Assembly (NCBI RefSeq): GCF_009664085.1 | Contig: NZ_CP039268.1 | Span: 2,155,501 to 2,219,500, forward strand | Length of the DNA stretch: 64,000 nucleotides | Reading direction: 5' to 3' | From: Thermochromatium tepidum ATCC 43061 | GTDB lineage: Bacteria; Pseudomonadota; Gammaproteobacteria; Chromatiales; Chromatiaceae | Shown: positions 42,929-53,386 of the stretch, piece after piece | Layout of the letters: every line of letters starts with the position of its first letter | Numbering within the stretch: the first letter of the stretch is position 1 | Position numbers and translations under genes: made by a program | Notes under the pieces: generated by a model | The model's input: only the letters and a program-made list of their open reading frames with translations | What the model was told of the DNA's origin: nothing | The model's database searches: none

Positions 42929-43015
42929 CCGGCTGAGCGGTGGGTGGTAACCGCAAGGACGCGGGCGATGGGTCCCAAAATCAAAGAAGCGCTGATTTAT
43001 TCCCCCTCCCCCTCT

Positions 43016-43613
43016 GGGCATAGGTATCTACACAATTTCATCCATCCCCTCCGTTAGCAAGAAGAATCGAGTTGGCGAAGGCACGGAGTTCTGGGATGGA
43101 AGAGTGATCAAGGGAATCGAGGATGGCGAACAGTATGAAAGCGCCAGCCAACAAGGCGGAGGGGGTAACAAGGCGAGATGCCTTCATCTGCCTGCCGGAC
43201 AAGCGCACGAGAAACTGCCGGGCGGCTTGTGCCTCCTCGGTCTGCTGCGCAGAGAGGCGCCACACCAGGATACAGGCCTGGGTGGCGATCATCGGGGCTG
43301 ATCGTGTCGGCACACGCGCTCCACACGCCCTGGGCCGTCACCAGATCCTGCACCGGCACCCCCAAGGGCGCGCCATCCTCGGCACTGACCAGGAGGCTGC
43401 TTTGCAGTTCGTCGCCCACATCCGTGGCATGGGTCATTTGCAGGCGATCCCGTTTCGAGGCGTGCCCTCCATCGTTCACTCTCGACCAGTCCGCCACCGC
43501 CAACACATACTCACCGCTGTCACCAAAATTCGTCGCATACCGCTTATTTGTACCTCATCTTCCCCGCGAGAAATCCCCCGAACAGAGCCGGATTTGTGTA
43601 GATACCCATGCCC
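43016..43613 (-). mobile_element. Decayed insertion sequence with ~20-bp terminal inverted repeats
   Basis: Left end GGGCATAGGTATCTACACAA and right end (other strand) GGGCATGGGTATCTACACAA match at 19 of 20 positions. Inside, minus-strand frames encode two separate parts of one transposase. The full-size element would be well over 1 kb; here about 600 bp remain. Family assignment (IS4-like DDE) is tentative. Confidence 0.65.
43038..43525 (-). pseudogene. Transposase gene, N- and C-terminal pieces joined
   Basis: One frame (about 43525-43330) encodes LAVADWSRVNDGGHASKRDR then a LQSSLLVSAEDGAPLGVPVQ stretch, typical of the first catalytic Asp region of a DDE transposase. Another frame (about 43310-43040) encodes MIATQACILVWRLSAQQTEE through RQFLVRLSGRQMKASRLVTP, the C-terminal end. 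The middle, with the other catalytic residues, is deleted and the frames differ, so it is dead. Confidence 0.7.
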
Positions 43614-43706
43614 CCGCGGGCGGGGGAGAGGGGATTGAATCAGCGTTTCCTCAAAATCGACGGGGTATGGATCGGGCACCCTGGGTCTCAAATGGCCGTG
43701 GTTTAA

Positions 43707-44843
<1,137 letters not shown>

Positions 44844-44879
44844 CATCCTCGCTGGCGCGCGAGCAGACAGATCATTCAG

Positions 44880-46103
44880 ATGGCCCTAAAACCCTGGTGG
44901 ACAACCGAGGGCATCCGCTGGCTGTTGCTCGATCTGCTTCGGTCTGATCTGGTCCGGATGCGTCCTGCGGCCGAGGAGGCGCTCCTGGCGGTCCCGGACC
45001 CGGATCTCAGTGCCCTGGTGCCAGACTCGCTGGCCTTTCTCGATCTGGCGACCCAGGTCGCACTCCAGTTCCAGCTCCAGGAGACGGGGCTCGACCTAGA
45101 GCTGGCCCGGTGCCGCCTGCTGTCTCAGTGGGTGGATCTGGTGCGCGAGAGCCGCTCGAGACAGGATCGAACGATCGGCTTCCTGACCTCGGGTTCGACC
45201 GGCCGTCCCAAGCTGTGCACCCACGCGCTGGCGCTGTTGGAACAGGAGATCGAGTTCTTTGCCGGGCTCCTGAAGGGGCCGCGGCGGATCCTGCGCGTGG
45301 TCCCGAGCCATCACATCTATGGCTTTCTGTTCGCCTTCATGCTGCCGGCGCGGCTCGGTATCCAGGTGCTCGATGTCCGTCGCGACCTCCCGGCAGCCGT
45401 CTTGCGCCAGGCCCAGCCGGGCGACCTGATCCTGGGGTATCCGGCCTTTTATGATCTGGCGGTGCGCGGACCCTTGGCGCTCGCCCCCGGGTTGACCCTG
45501 CTCAGCTCGACCAGCCCCTGTCCGTCCGAGCTCTGGGAGCGGCTGCACGCCTGCGGTTGCACGCGGATGATCGAGATCTATGGCTCCTCCGAAACCGCCG
45601 GTATCGGTTGGCGCGAGACACAGGAAATGCCGTTTCGGCTGTTGCCCTACTGGTCGCGCGATCCAGACGCGCCCGAACGGATCCGCCGCTTCGACGCCAC
45701 GGGCAAACCACTGTTTTTTGAGTTGCCGGATCAGGTCGAGTGGCTCGATGACGCGCATATCCGGGTTTTGGGGAGACGTGACCGGGCGATCCAGGTCGGC
45801 GGCATCAATGTCTTTCCCGACCGGGTCCGCGCCTGTCTCGAACAGCATCCCGAGGTCGCTGCCGCCCTGGTGCGTCCGGATAGAGAAGGCCCTGATCGGC
45901 GCCTGAAGGCATTTGTCGTCCCCAGTACGGCATGCAGTGATCCGGATCGGCTGGCGCAACGACTGGATGCCTGGCTCGCCGAGCGACTCACCCCCCCAGA
46001 GCGCCCGGTCTCGATCACATTTGGTTCGCGCCTTCCAAGCTCGGCGCTCGGCAAGCCTGCCGACTGGGAGCCAACCCTTCAGACCCCGGAAGCGAGTCAA
46101 TGA
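44880..46103 (+). CDS. pcl: p-Coumarate:CoA ligase-like AMP-forming enzyme for PYP chromophore
   Basis: 407 residues, short for the acyl-CoA synthetase family (about 500-550) but similar to the compact ligases found beside pyp genes. Seen: the AMP-binding P-loop TIGFLTSGSTGRPKLCTHAL, the adenine motif MIEIYGSSETAGIGWRE, the hinge LGRRDRAIQVGGINVFPDRV, and the C-terminal catalytic Lys in LPSSALGKPADW. It would make p-coumaroyl-CoA, the donor of the PYP chromophore. The specificity is inferred from context: its stop overlaps the start of the PYP-containing gene by ATGA. No tyrosine ammonia lyase gene, the usual source of coumarate, is in this window. Confidence 0.8.
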   Translation: MALKPWWTTEGIRWLLLDLLRSDLVRMRPAAEEALLAVPDPDLSALVPDSLAFLDLATQVALQFQLQETGLDLELARCRLLSQWVDLVRESRSRQDRTIGFLTSGSTGRPKLCTHALALLEQEIEFFAGLLKGPRRILRVVPSHHIYGFLFAFMLPARLGIQVLDVRRDLPAAVLRQAQPGDLILGYPAFYDLAVRGPLALAPGLTLLSSTSPCPSELWERLHACGCTRMIEIYGSSETAGIGWRETQEMPFRLLPYWSRDPDAPERIRRFDATGKPLFFELPDQVEWLDDAHIRVLGRRDRAIQVGGINVFPDRVRACLEQHPEVAAALVRPDREGPDRRLKAFVVPSTACSDPDRLAQRLDAWLAERLTPPERPVSITFGSRLPSSALGKPADWEPTLQTPEASQ

Positions 46104-49100
46104 ATTTCGAAGACGCCATCGACATCCATGCGCCACGCCGTCTTGATGCCCTCACCCCAGATGAGCTAAATCGGCTTCCGTTCGGCGCCATCCGGGTCGA
46201 TGCCGAGGGGCGGATCCTCTTCTACAGCCGCGCCCTAGTGGACCTTGCCAACCGCCAGGTCGACTCGGTCTTGGGGCGCAATTTCTTCTCGGAGATTGCG
46301 CCCTGCACCGTGGTCCCGGAGTTTTATGGCCGTTTTCGGCAGGGTGTGTTGACCGGTCAGCTCCACACCACCTTTGAGTTCGTGTTCGACTTCGACATGC
46401 AGCCGGTGCAGGTGCGAATCGCCATGCACACCTCGGAGCGTCCGGGCGAATTCTGGATCCTCGTCCAGCCGCTCGCCCTGCTCCCAGCGCGCAACGACAA
46501 GCTGGCCTATGAGCTGATCTCCAACAAGTTTTGCGAACACCTCGTCACCCTCTCGGGGTTTTCGTTCGATTTCAGCCAGTGCGATCGCGAACCCATCAGC
46601 ACCTGTGGCGCCATCCAGCCATTCGGCTGTCTGCTGGTCATCGAGTCAGAGGGCGAGCGGATCCTGGCTTGTAGCGCCAACACCGAGATGTATCTGGGCG
46701 TCCCGGCCTCCTCACTCCTCGATGCCCCGCTCTCCCAGGCCCTGCCACCTGCGGGCGCCCCCGAGCTCTATGCCGCGCTGGCAGCCGATCCGACGGGGGC
46801 CTGGCCCTATGCGAACTTCTTTCAGTTCAGTCTGCCGCACACTGATCTGCCCTTGGTCGTCCAGGTGCATCGCTGGGGTGGATACCGGCTACTCGAGCTC
46901 GAGCCCTATGGCAGGCTTGAGATGGAGGAACGGGTGCGCGGTTTCGACCTCGGCTCCTACCAGCGTCGTCTGCGAGAATATCACGACAGCGAATCGCTCT
47001 GCCGCACCATCGTGGAGGTCTTGCGGTCTCTGACCGGATTCGAGCGGGTCATCGTCTATCGTTTCGAGCCGGATGACTCCGGGGTCGTGATCGCCGAGAG
47101 CCTGGCCCCAGAGACCTGGCCTTCGATCTTGGGGCTGCGCTACCCAGCCACCGACATCCCCCGCCAGGCGCGCGAACTCTATCGCCTGACCCCCATGCGC
47201 TATGCACCCAGCCGCGATCACCCCGACATCCCGCTCCTGAGTCGCTCACTCTCCCCAGAGCACATCGACATCGGGATCGCCCATCTACGCGCCCAGTCGC
47301 CTATCCATCGCAACTATCTCAAGCGTTTCGGCGTCAACGGGTCGCTATCGCTGTCGCTGATGCAGGATCAACGGCTGTGGGGTCTGGTGATCTTCCATCA
47401 TCGCGCCCCGCATCCGGTGCCGCTCTGGGTGCGCCGCTGGCTGATCCAATTTGGCGCGCTGCTTTCAGAACGGATCGCGCTGCTCGAGGAGCGCAAACAA
47501 AGACAGGCCAACCAGCTTGGTCAGCTGCGAGTCAACACCATGATCGGCGAGCTCGATGTCGAGCGACCCTTCCCCGAAAACTTCATCGGCAAGGAGGACA
47601 GGCTGTGCCAGCTGCTGGAGGCCGACCTGGTCCAGATCTATCACCATCGCCGTCCGATATTCGCCGCGCAGGATTTCGGTCTCGACCCAGGCGCGCTCAA
47701 CGCCCTGCTCGATTTTTTGGCGAACCGCCCGGGTCCGATCTGGAATAGCGACTGTCTGTCCGCTGAGTTTGAGCCGGCGGCCGCCTATCCAGACCGGCTC
47801 GCCGGGGTCCTGGTGATCTTCACCGATGAACACCGCGAGAGCATGCTGGTATTCGGGCGTCGCCGGGTGTGCTATACGGTGGACTGGGGTGCAGATCCGG
47901 CCTCGCTGCCCTTTGCCGACGACGATCCGGCCTGGCGGCTGGGCTGGCCGACGCGCGAGTTTCGGCTCTGGCAGGAGGAGCGCACCCATCACTCGCTCCC
48001 CTGGTCGGACATTGCGCTCGCCACCGCCCTGGCGCTCAAACAGCTGATCCAGCAGGTTATCATCGCCAATGCCGCCTATTTCGAGCGCCTTGCCAAAACC
48101 CTGGCCCAGCAGCGCGACCAGCTCTACCGCTCGCGCGAGGAGATGCGCCACCGCGCCCTCCACGATGCCCTGACCGGGCTGCCCAACCGGGCCCAGTTTC
48201 GCGAGGCATTGTGCGAGGCGATCGCTGCCAGCAACCACAGCGGTGAACGCTTCGCGGTCGCGCTCATGGACATCGATCACTTCAAGACCATCAACGACAC
48301 CCTGGGACACGACAAGGGCGACCTCCTGCTGTGTGCCGTATCTAGACGCATCCGTACCGAGCTCCCCCCGACCGGACTGGTCGCCCGGCTCGGCGGCGAT
48401 GAGTTCGCCCTCCTGCTGCGCCATCTCCCCGATCCCGAGACCGCCTATGCCCAGGCCGAACGGGTAGTCGCCGCCCTGCGCCGCCCCCTGGTGATCGGTG
48501 AGGATAGTTTCAGCGTCACCAGCTCGCTGGGTCTGGTCATGGGTGGGGCCGACCTCGAACCGGGCGAACTCCTCAAGCGGGCCGATCTCGCCCTCTATCG
48601 CGCCAAGGAGGCTGGACGCAACCGTGTCGGTCATTTCGATTCCGATCTGGAGTCACAGGCCCAGCAACGGTTATCGATCGACCGCGCCGTGCTCGGTCGC
48701 GCACCGCAGGAGGCGATCGAGATCCTGCTCCAGCCCCAGCTCCCCATCAAGGCAGCGCAGGCGCGTCCGCGCTTTGAGGTCTTGGCACGCTGGCGGACCG
48801 AGGACGGTCGGTTGCTCATGCCGAACGACTTCATCCCCGCGGCCGAGCGCAATGGGGTGATCGGGGCGGTCACCTCGGCAGTGGTGTGCCAGGCGATCCG
48901 CCAACTGGGTCGCTGGCTCGACATCCAGGGGTGCGAGGCCCAGTTGGCGATCAATGTCTCGGCGGCCGACCTCGAGTCGCACGACTTTCCTCAGCGCCTG
49001 CTCAAACAGCTCCATGCCGCCGACATCCCACCCGATCTGGTCGAGATCGAGATCACCGAGTCGCTGTTGCTGCGCATGACGACGAGCGTGAAGGCGGCCC

Positions 49101-49426
49101 TATGCCGCCTCAGCCACGCCGGGATCTGGCTCTCGCTCGACGATTTCGGCACGGGTTTTAGCTCACTGGCCTATCTGCGCGAACTGCCGATCGCCACCCT
49201 CAAGATCGACCGCGACTTCATCCGCGGACTCGAGTCGCCGAATGATTACAATCTGGTCGCGGGGATGATCGCCATGGCCCATGCCATCGGCAAGGAGGTG
49301 ATCGCCGAGGGCGTCGAGACCCCGCGTCAGCTCGAGCTGCTTGCCGAGATCGGCTGCGACTGGGGGCAGGGGTATCTATGGTCGCGTCCGATCCCGCCCG
49401 AACAGGCCTTCGCCAAATTCGGCTGA
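46100..49426 (+). CDS. ppd: PYP-bacteriophytochrome-GGDEF-EAL light receptor (Ppd type)
   Basis: 1108 residues. Residues 1-125 are a photoactive yellow protein domain (GRNFFSEIAPCTVVPEFYGR) with chromophore Cys69 and Tyr42 at the same numbers as in Halorhodospira PYP. Leu46 and Ala50 replace Glu46 and Thr50; Arg52 is kept. Then a bacteriophytochrome core follows: biliverdin Cys161 in QCDREPISTCGAIQPFG, GAF with the PATDIPRQAR motif, and PHY with a tongue reading PTREF in place of PRxSF. The GGDEF domain has intact RLGGDEF (765-769) and no obvious RxxD inhibitory site. The EAL domain keeps EVLARW (from 893), DDFGTGFSSL (from 1014) and EGVET. It should couple blue and red light to c-di-GMP turnover. 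Confidence 0.93.
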   Translation: MNFEDAIDIHAPRRLDALTPDELNRLPFGAIRVDAEGRILFYSRALVDLANRQVDSVLGRNFFSEIAPCTVVPEFYGRFRQGVLTGQLHTTFEFVFDFDMQPVQVRIAMHTSERPGEFWILVQPLALLPARNDKLAYELISNKFCEHLVTLSGFSFDFSQCDREPISTCGAIQPFGCLLVIESEGERILACSANTEMYLGVPASSLLDAPLSQALPPAGAPELYAALAADPTGAWPYANFFQFSLPHTDLPLVVQVHRWGGYRLLELEPYGRLEMEERVRGFDLGSYQRRLREYHDSESLCRTIVEVLRSLTGFERVIVYRFEPDDSGVVIAESLAPETWPSILGLRYPATDIPRQARELYRLTPMRYAPSRDHPDIPLLSRSLSPEHIDIGIAHLRAQSPIHRNYLKRFGVNGSLSLSLMQDQRLWGLVIFHHRAPHPVPLWVRRWLIQFGALLSERIALLEERKQRQANQLGQLRVNTMIGELDVERPFPENFIGKEDRLCQLLEADLVQIYHHRRPIFAAQDFGLDPGALNALLDFLANRPGPIWNSDCLSAEFEPAAAYPDRLAGVLVIFTDEHRESMLVFGRRRVCYTVDWGADPASLPFADDDPAWRLGWPTREFRLWQEERTHHSLPWSDIALATALALKQLIQQVIIANAAYFERLAKTLAQQRDQLYRSREEMRHRALHDALTGLPNRAQFREALCEAIAASNHSGERFAVALMDIDHFKTINDTLGHDKGDLLLCAVSRRIRTELPPTGLVARLGGDEFALLLRHLPDPETAYAQAERVVAALRRPLVIGEDSFSVTSSLGLVMGGADLEPGELLKRADLALYRAKEAGRNRVGHFDSDLESQAQQRLSIDRAVLGRAPQEAIEILLQPQLPIKAAQARPRFEVLARWRTEDGRLLMPNDFIPAAERNGVIGAVTSAVVCQAIRQLGRWLDIQGCEAQLAINVSAADLESHDFPQRLLKQLHAADIPPDLVEIEITESLLLRMTTSVKAALCRLSHAGIWLSLDDFGTGFSSLAYLRELPIATLKIDRDFIRGLESPNDYNLVAGMIAMAHAIGKEVIAEGVETPRQLELLAEIGCDWGQGYLWSRPIPPEQAFAKFG

Positions 49427-49485
49427 TCGATCTGAAGTCCTGGCCCTGCATCCATCCTCACCGCTGAACCCGAGACATCCATCCC

Positions 49486-50151
49486 ATGCCCAACAGCCTC
49501 TCCGCCCTTGAGGCCCTTGAGCGTCTGCGCGAAGGCAACGCACGCTTCTCGCGCAACCTCACCAGCCTCGACCGTATGCTGAGCTATCAGCGCCGCGCCG
49601 AGCTGACCGCCGGCCAAAGCCCCTTCGCCATCATCCTCGGCTGCTCCGATTCGCGCGCCCCAGCCGAGATCCTCTTCGATCAGGGACTCGGCGACCTGTT
49701 CGTCATCCGTGTCGCCGGCAATGTGGTCGCGCCCTCACAGATCGGCAGCGTCGAGTTTGCCGTCTCGCGCTACAACACCCGGCTGGTCGTGGTCCTAGGT
49801 CACTCGCACTGCGGCGCTATTGCCGCTACCCTCGAAACCCTGCTTGAGGGCGAAGGCAGCGAGTCGCGCAACATCGCCTCCATCGTCGATCGGATCAAAC
49901 CCTCGGTGCAGCCGCTGCTCGACACCGATCTGCGCCACGATCGCGAGGCCCTAGGCTGCGCCGCCGTGCGCGCCAACGTCCGCGCCTCGGCCAACCAATT
50001 GCGTCATGGCTCGCGCATCCTCGAATCGCTGATCGAGAACGATGGACTGCTGGTGGTCGGCGCCGAATACGCGCTCGATACCGGGATCGTCGACTTCTTT
50101 GATGGAGTTCCGGGCCTCAGCAGTCGTCTGCCAAGATCGCCGTCAACCTGA
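49486..50151 (+). CDS. Beta-class carbonic anhydrase
   Basis: 221 residues. Zinc ligands Cys53, His106 and Cys109 with the Asp55-Arg57 dyad appear in ILGCSDSRAPAEILFD and LGHSHCGAIAATL. No signal peptide is present, so it is cytoplasmic. It interconverts CO2 and bicarbonate, useful to an autotroph supplying RuBisCO or carboxylases. It starts 59 bp after the light-receptor gene in the same direction; co-regulation by light is possible only by position. Confidence 0.94.
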   Translation: MPNSLSALEALERLREGNARFSRNLTSLDRMLSYQRRAELTAGQSPFAIILGCSDSRAPAEILFDQGLGDLFVIRVAGNVVAPSQIGSVEFAVSRYNTRLVVVLGHSHCGAIAATLETLLEGEGSESRNIASIVDRIKPSVQPLLDTDLRHDREALGCAAVRANVRASANQLRHGSRILESLIENDGLLVVGAEYALDTGIVDFFDGVPGLSSRLPRSPST

Positions 50152-50250
50152 GGGCCATCCTCGAGTGGTCTGGACGGTGTCTTGTACCGACCACCTTCGT
50201 TCAATTCCACCGTTTTCCGCACGGCCTCAGTCTTTAGGGAACCTCGCTCC

Positions 50251-51585
50251 ATGTCACAGCCTTCTGCATCCGAATCACGCGGTCTTGCCATCCCCACGCA
50301 ACGTCTGAGCCGACTCTGGCATCTCGGTCGCGCTGCCGGCGATCTGGCCGCCGGCATCGGTGTCCAGGGGCTGATCGATCTGGCGCGCACCCGTGCCAGC
50401 GGTCAGCCTGCACGCCTCCATCTGTCCCCAGAGCACACCCGTCGCTTCACCGATCGGCTGGCGCGGATGCGCGGGGCGGTGATGAAGCTGGGTCAGCTCA
50501 TGTCGATGGACGGCTCGGACATCTTCACACCCGAGGCCGCCGAGATCCTGAGCACGCTGCGCGAGCGTGCCACGCCGATGCCGCTAAGTCAGTTGGCCCA
50601 GGTGTTGGAGCGCGAGTACGGCGCGGGCTGGGACAGGCAGTTCAAACGCTTTGAGTTCACACCGATCGCGGCGGCCTCGATCGGTCAGGTGCATCGTGCC
50701 GAGACCCGCGACGGACGACGGCTGGCGCTCAAGATCCAATTCCCCGGCGTGCGCGAGAGCATCGACAGCGACATCGCCAATCTGGCCCTGCTCGGGCGTT
50801 CGTTCGGGATGGCGCCAAAGGGGGTGGACATCGCACCCTTTCTGGAAGAGGCGCGACGCCAACTGCATCGCGAGGCCGATTACGAGGCCGAGGCCGAGGC
50901 GCTTGAGTCCTATCGCACCTGGGTTGGAGACGACCCGGATTTTTATATCCCAGCGGTGCACCGCGATCTGACCACGCGCCACATCCTGGCGATGGATTTT
51001 GCCGAGGGCGTGTCGGTCGATCGGCTGGCCGGTCCCGAGTATCGGCGCGCCGAGCGCGATCGGGCCGCAACACTCCTGATGCGTCTGACCTTGCGCGAAC
51101 TGTTCGAGTTCGGTCTGGTGCAGACGGATCCGAACTTCGGCAATTATCTCTATGACGCCGCGAACAAGCGCATCCTGCTGCTCGACTTCGGGGCGACCAA
51201 GCCGGTCGCGCCCGAGCTGGTCGAACAGTATCGCCGACTGGCGCGTTCGGCGGTTCAGGGTGATCGCACCGGCCTGCGCGAGGCCTCGATCGCGCTCGGC
51301 TATGTGGGTACCGATGATCCCGACGAGCACATCGAGGCGATGTTGGATCTGCTTGAACTGGCCTCCGAGCCGCTGCGTCAACCGGGGTACTATGATTTCG
51401 GTCTCTCGGATCTGTTCGAGCGCCTCTATCATCGTGGGCGGGCACTCTTCCACTCCGGCGTTTTTAGCACCGCGCCTGCGCCGGAGACGCTGTTTCTGCA
51501 TCGCAAGTTCATGGGGTCGTTCATGCTGTCGCGCCGGTTGCGGGCGCGCGTGGATCTGAGCGAGATGGCGCGCCTGTGTCTTTAA
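50251..51585 (+). CDS. ABC1/UbiB-family (AarF) atypical kinase-like protein
   Basis: 444 residues from the ATG at 50251; the open frame extends 23 codons upstream without homology. Diagnostic ABC1 features: the K-x-G-Q motif in VMKLGQLMSMDGSDI, the Ala-rich loop AAASIGQVHRA in place of the glycine loop, LALKIQFPGV with the ATP-site Lys, QTDPNFGNYL (catalytic Asp/Asn), and LLLDFGATKP (metal Asp). Members support ubiquinone synthesis or lipid handling, as ATPases more than protein kinases. It lacks the C-terminal membrane helices of UbiB itself and is not beside ubi genes, so it is a paralogue of unknown target. Confidence 0.88.
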   Translation: MSQPSASESRGLAIPTQRLSRLWHLGRAAGDLAAGIGVQGLIDLARTRASGQPARLHLSPEHTRRFTDRLARMRGAVMKLGQLMSMDGSDIFTPEAAEILSTLRERATPMPLSQLAQVLEREYGAGWDRQFKRFEFTPIAAASIGQVHRAETRDGRRLALKIQFPGVRESIDSDIANLALLGRSFGMAPKGVDIAPFLEEARRQLHREADYEAEAEALESYRTWVGDDPDFYIPAVHRDLTTRHILAMDFAEGVSVDRLAGPEYRRAERDRAATLLMRLTLRELFEFGLVQTDPNFGNYLYDAANKRILLLDFGATKPVAPELVEQYRRLARSAVQGDRTGLREASIALGYVGTDDPDEHIEAMLDLLELASEPLRQPGYYDFGLSDLFERLYHRGRALFHSGVFSTAPAPETLFLHRKFMGSFMLSRRLRARVDLSEMARLCL

Positions 51586-51810
51586 GGCGGATTGCGCGCT
51601 GCGATCGACCGCGACCACATCCGACTGACGCCGCGCGCGCTGTTGCGCTAACATGCGCGCCATCGGCCCAAACCAGACCCATCGTCGCAATCCTGTTCGA
51701 CGTCATGGGCTAGAGTTCAGGTTCGTGGTTTGGTCGCGATGGACGCCGGTTGCGCATGGATGGCCATCAACCTCCATCAGCCATAAGTTCAGCGGCGCTT
51801 CGAAATATCC

Positions 51811-53382
51811 ATGAAGATCAACCTCCCGGTCACGCAACGAGAATACGACTATCCGGACTCCTGGGTCATCGTCTCCACCACCGATACCAAGGGCATCATC
51901 ACCTATTGCAACAAGGCCTTCATCGAGATCAGCGGTTTCACTGAAGAGGAGCTGCTGGGCGCCAACCACAACATCATCCGCCACCCCGACATGCCGCCGG
52001 CGGCCTTCAAGGACCTCTGGGACACGATCAAAAAGGGCAAACCCTGGCGCGGCATCGTCAAGAATCGCTGCAAGAACGGCGATCACTACTGGGTCGATGC
52101 CTATGTCACCCCGGTCTATGAGGGCGAGAAGCTGATCGGTTATCAATCGGTGCGCGTCAAACCGAGCCGGGCCGAGATCGCTGCCGCCGAGCGCCTCTAT
52201 GCCCGGATCCGGGAGCGCAATCTGACTGAACTGCCACGCCGCTTCGATCTCGACTTCAGTCATACCACCTGGCTGACGGCGGCCTTTGTCGTGGTGGGTC
52301 TGGGCGCGATCCTGGCCGGCTGGATCGGCAGCCCCTGGGTGGGTGTAGGGGTGTTGGTGTTGTCCGTGATCCTCGCCCGTATCAGCGCCTACACCATCTT
52401 CAAGCATATCCACGAGGCCGTGCGTGTAGCCAAGAAGATCGCCGCCGGTGACCTCAGCTCGGCGATCCAGGTCAAGGGCAACAACGAGACCGCCGAGATC
52501 CTGCAAGCGATCAAGATGCTCCAGGCCCGGTTGGCTACCGTGATGGGCCGCATCCAGGAGGCGTCCAACACCCTGGCCTCGGCCATCACCCAACTCATCC
52601 AGTCCAGCAATGCGACTCATCGGCTGATGGAACAGCAGCACCAAGAGACCGACATGGTCGCCACCGCCATGAACGAGATGTCGGCCACGGTGGCCGAGGT
52701 GGCCAACAACACCACGGCCGCGGCCGACGCCGCGCACCAGGCCAGCCACAAGGCGCGCGAGGGCCGGATGGTGGTGCGTCACAGCGTCGATGGCATCCGC
52801 GAGCTGGCCACTGGCGTGGGCGAGGCGGCCCAAACCATCCACCAGCTCGAGACCGAGTCGGCAAACATCGGCAAGATCCTCGATGTCATCCGCGGCATCG
52901 CCGGTCAGACCAATCTGTTGGCACTGAATGCCGCCATCGAGGCGGCGCGCGCCGGTGAACAGGGACGCGGCTTCGCTGTAGTCGCCGATGAGGTCCGCGC
53001 CCTGGCTCAACGCACCCAGGAATCCACCCAGGAGATCCAAGACATGATCGCGCGTCTCCAGCAGGGTGCACGCAGTGCCGTGGCCATGATGCAGCGCGGT
53101 CAGGAACAGGCCGAGCAGAGCGTGCAGGCCGCCAACGAGACCGACCAATCGCTCGACTCCATCACCCAGGCGGTCGAGCGCATCAATAACATGAGCGACC
53201 AGATCGCCACGGCCGCCGAGGAACAGAGCGCCGTGGTCGAGGAGATGAACCGCAACATCGAGCGCATCCGTCATCTCTCGATGCAGACGCTTGAGAGCAC
53301 GGATGGCGTGGTGGGCGCCACCAGTCATCTGGAGGATCTCGCCGGGAGACTGATGGAACTGGTCAGTCAGTACAAGGCCTGA
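51811..53382 (+). CDS. PAS-domain methyl-accepting chemotaxis protein (Aer-like)
   Basis: 523 residues. An N-terminal PAS domain (about 8-125) carries the Aer-like stretch [19 protein letters not shown] and [16 protein letters not shown]. Next come a hydrophobic hairpin ([20 protein letters not shown] and [18 protein letters not shown], 150-193), HAMP, and a full signalling domain with [20 protein letters not shown]. The PAS is cytoplasmic and resembles FAD-binding redox sensors, suggesting energy or oxygen taxis; FAD itself is inferred. No che genes are near. It ends 4 bp from the convergent flippase gene. Confidence 0.93.
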   Translation: MKINLPVTQREYDYPDSWVIVSTTDTKGIITYCNKAFIEISGFTEEELLGANHNIIRHPDMPPAAFKDLWDTIKKGKPWRGIVKNRCKNGDHYWVDAYVTPVYEGEKLIGYQSVRVKPSRAEIAAAERLYARIRERNLTELPRRFDLDFSHTTWLTAAFVVVGLGAILAGWIGSPWVGVGVLVLSVILARISAYTIFKHIHEAVRVAKKIAAGDLSSAIQVKGNNETAEILQAIKMLQARLATVMGRIQEASNTLASAITQLIQSSNATHRLMEQQHQETDMVATAMNEMSATVAEVANNTTAAADAAHQASHKAREGRMVVRHSVDGIRELATGVGEAAQTIHQLETESANIGKILDVIRGIAGQTNLLALNAAIEAARAGEQGRGFAVVADEVRALAQRTQESTQEIQDMIARLQQGARSAVAMMQRGQEQAEQSVQAANETDQSLDSITQAVERINNMSDQIATAAEEQSAVVEEMNRNIERIRHLSMQTLESTDGVVGATSHLEDLAGRLMELVSQYKA

Positions 53383-53386
53383 GGCA

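Larger units (their letters stand above)
42984..43651. repeat. MITE/REP repeat copy D, split by an insertion
   Basis: The left side reads GAAGCGCTGATTTATTCCCC and the right side GATTGAATCAGCGTTTCC, the two terminal inverted repeats of the ~115-bp family. The familiar core with the GCGGCTTCAGCCGC hairpin is absent and ~640 bp of other DNA is in its place. Confidence 0.6.

Noticed and set aside
51703..53328. 541-codon minus-strand frame opposite the PAS chemoreceptor
   Set aside because: The Gly/His/Asp-rich sequence is a codon shadow of the chemoreceptor; no motif or SD.
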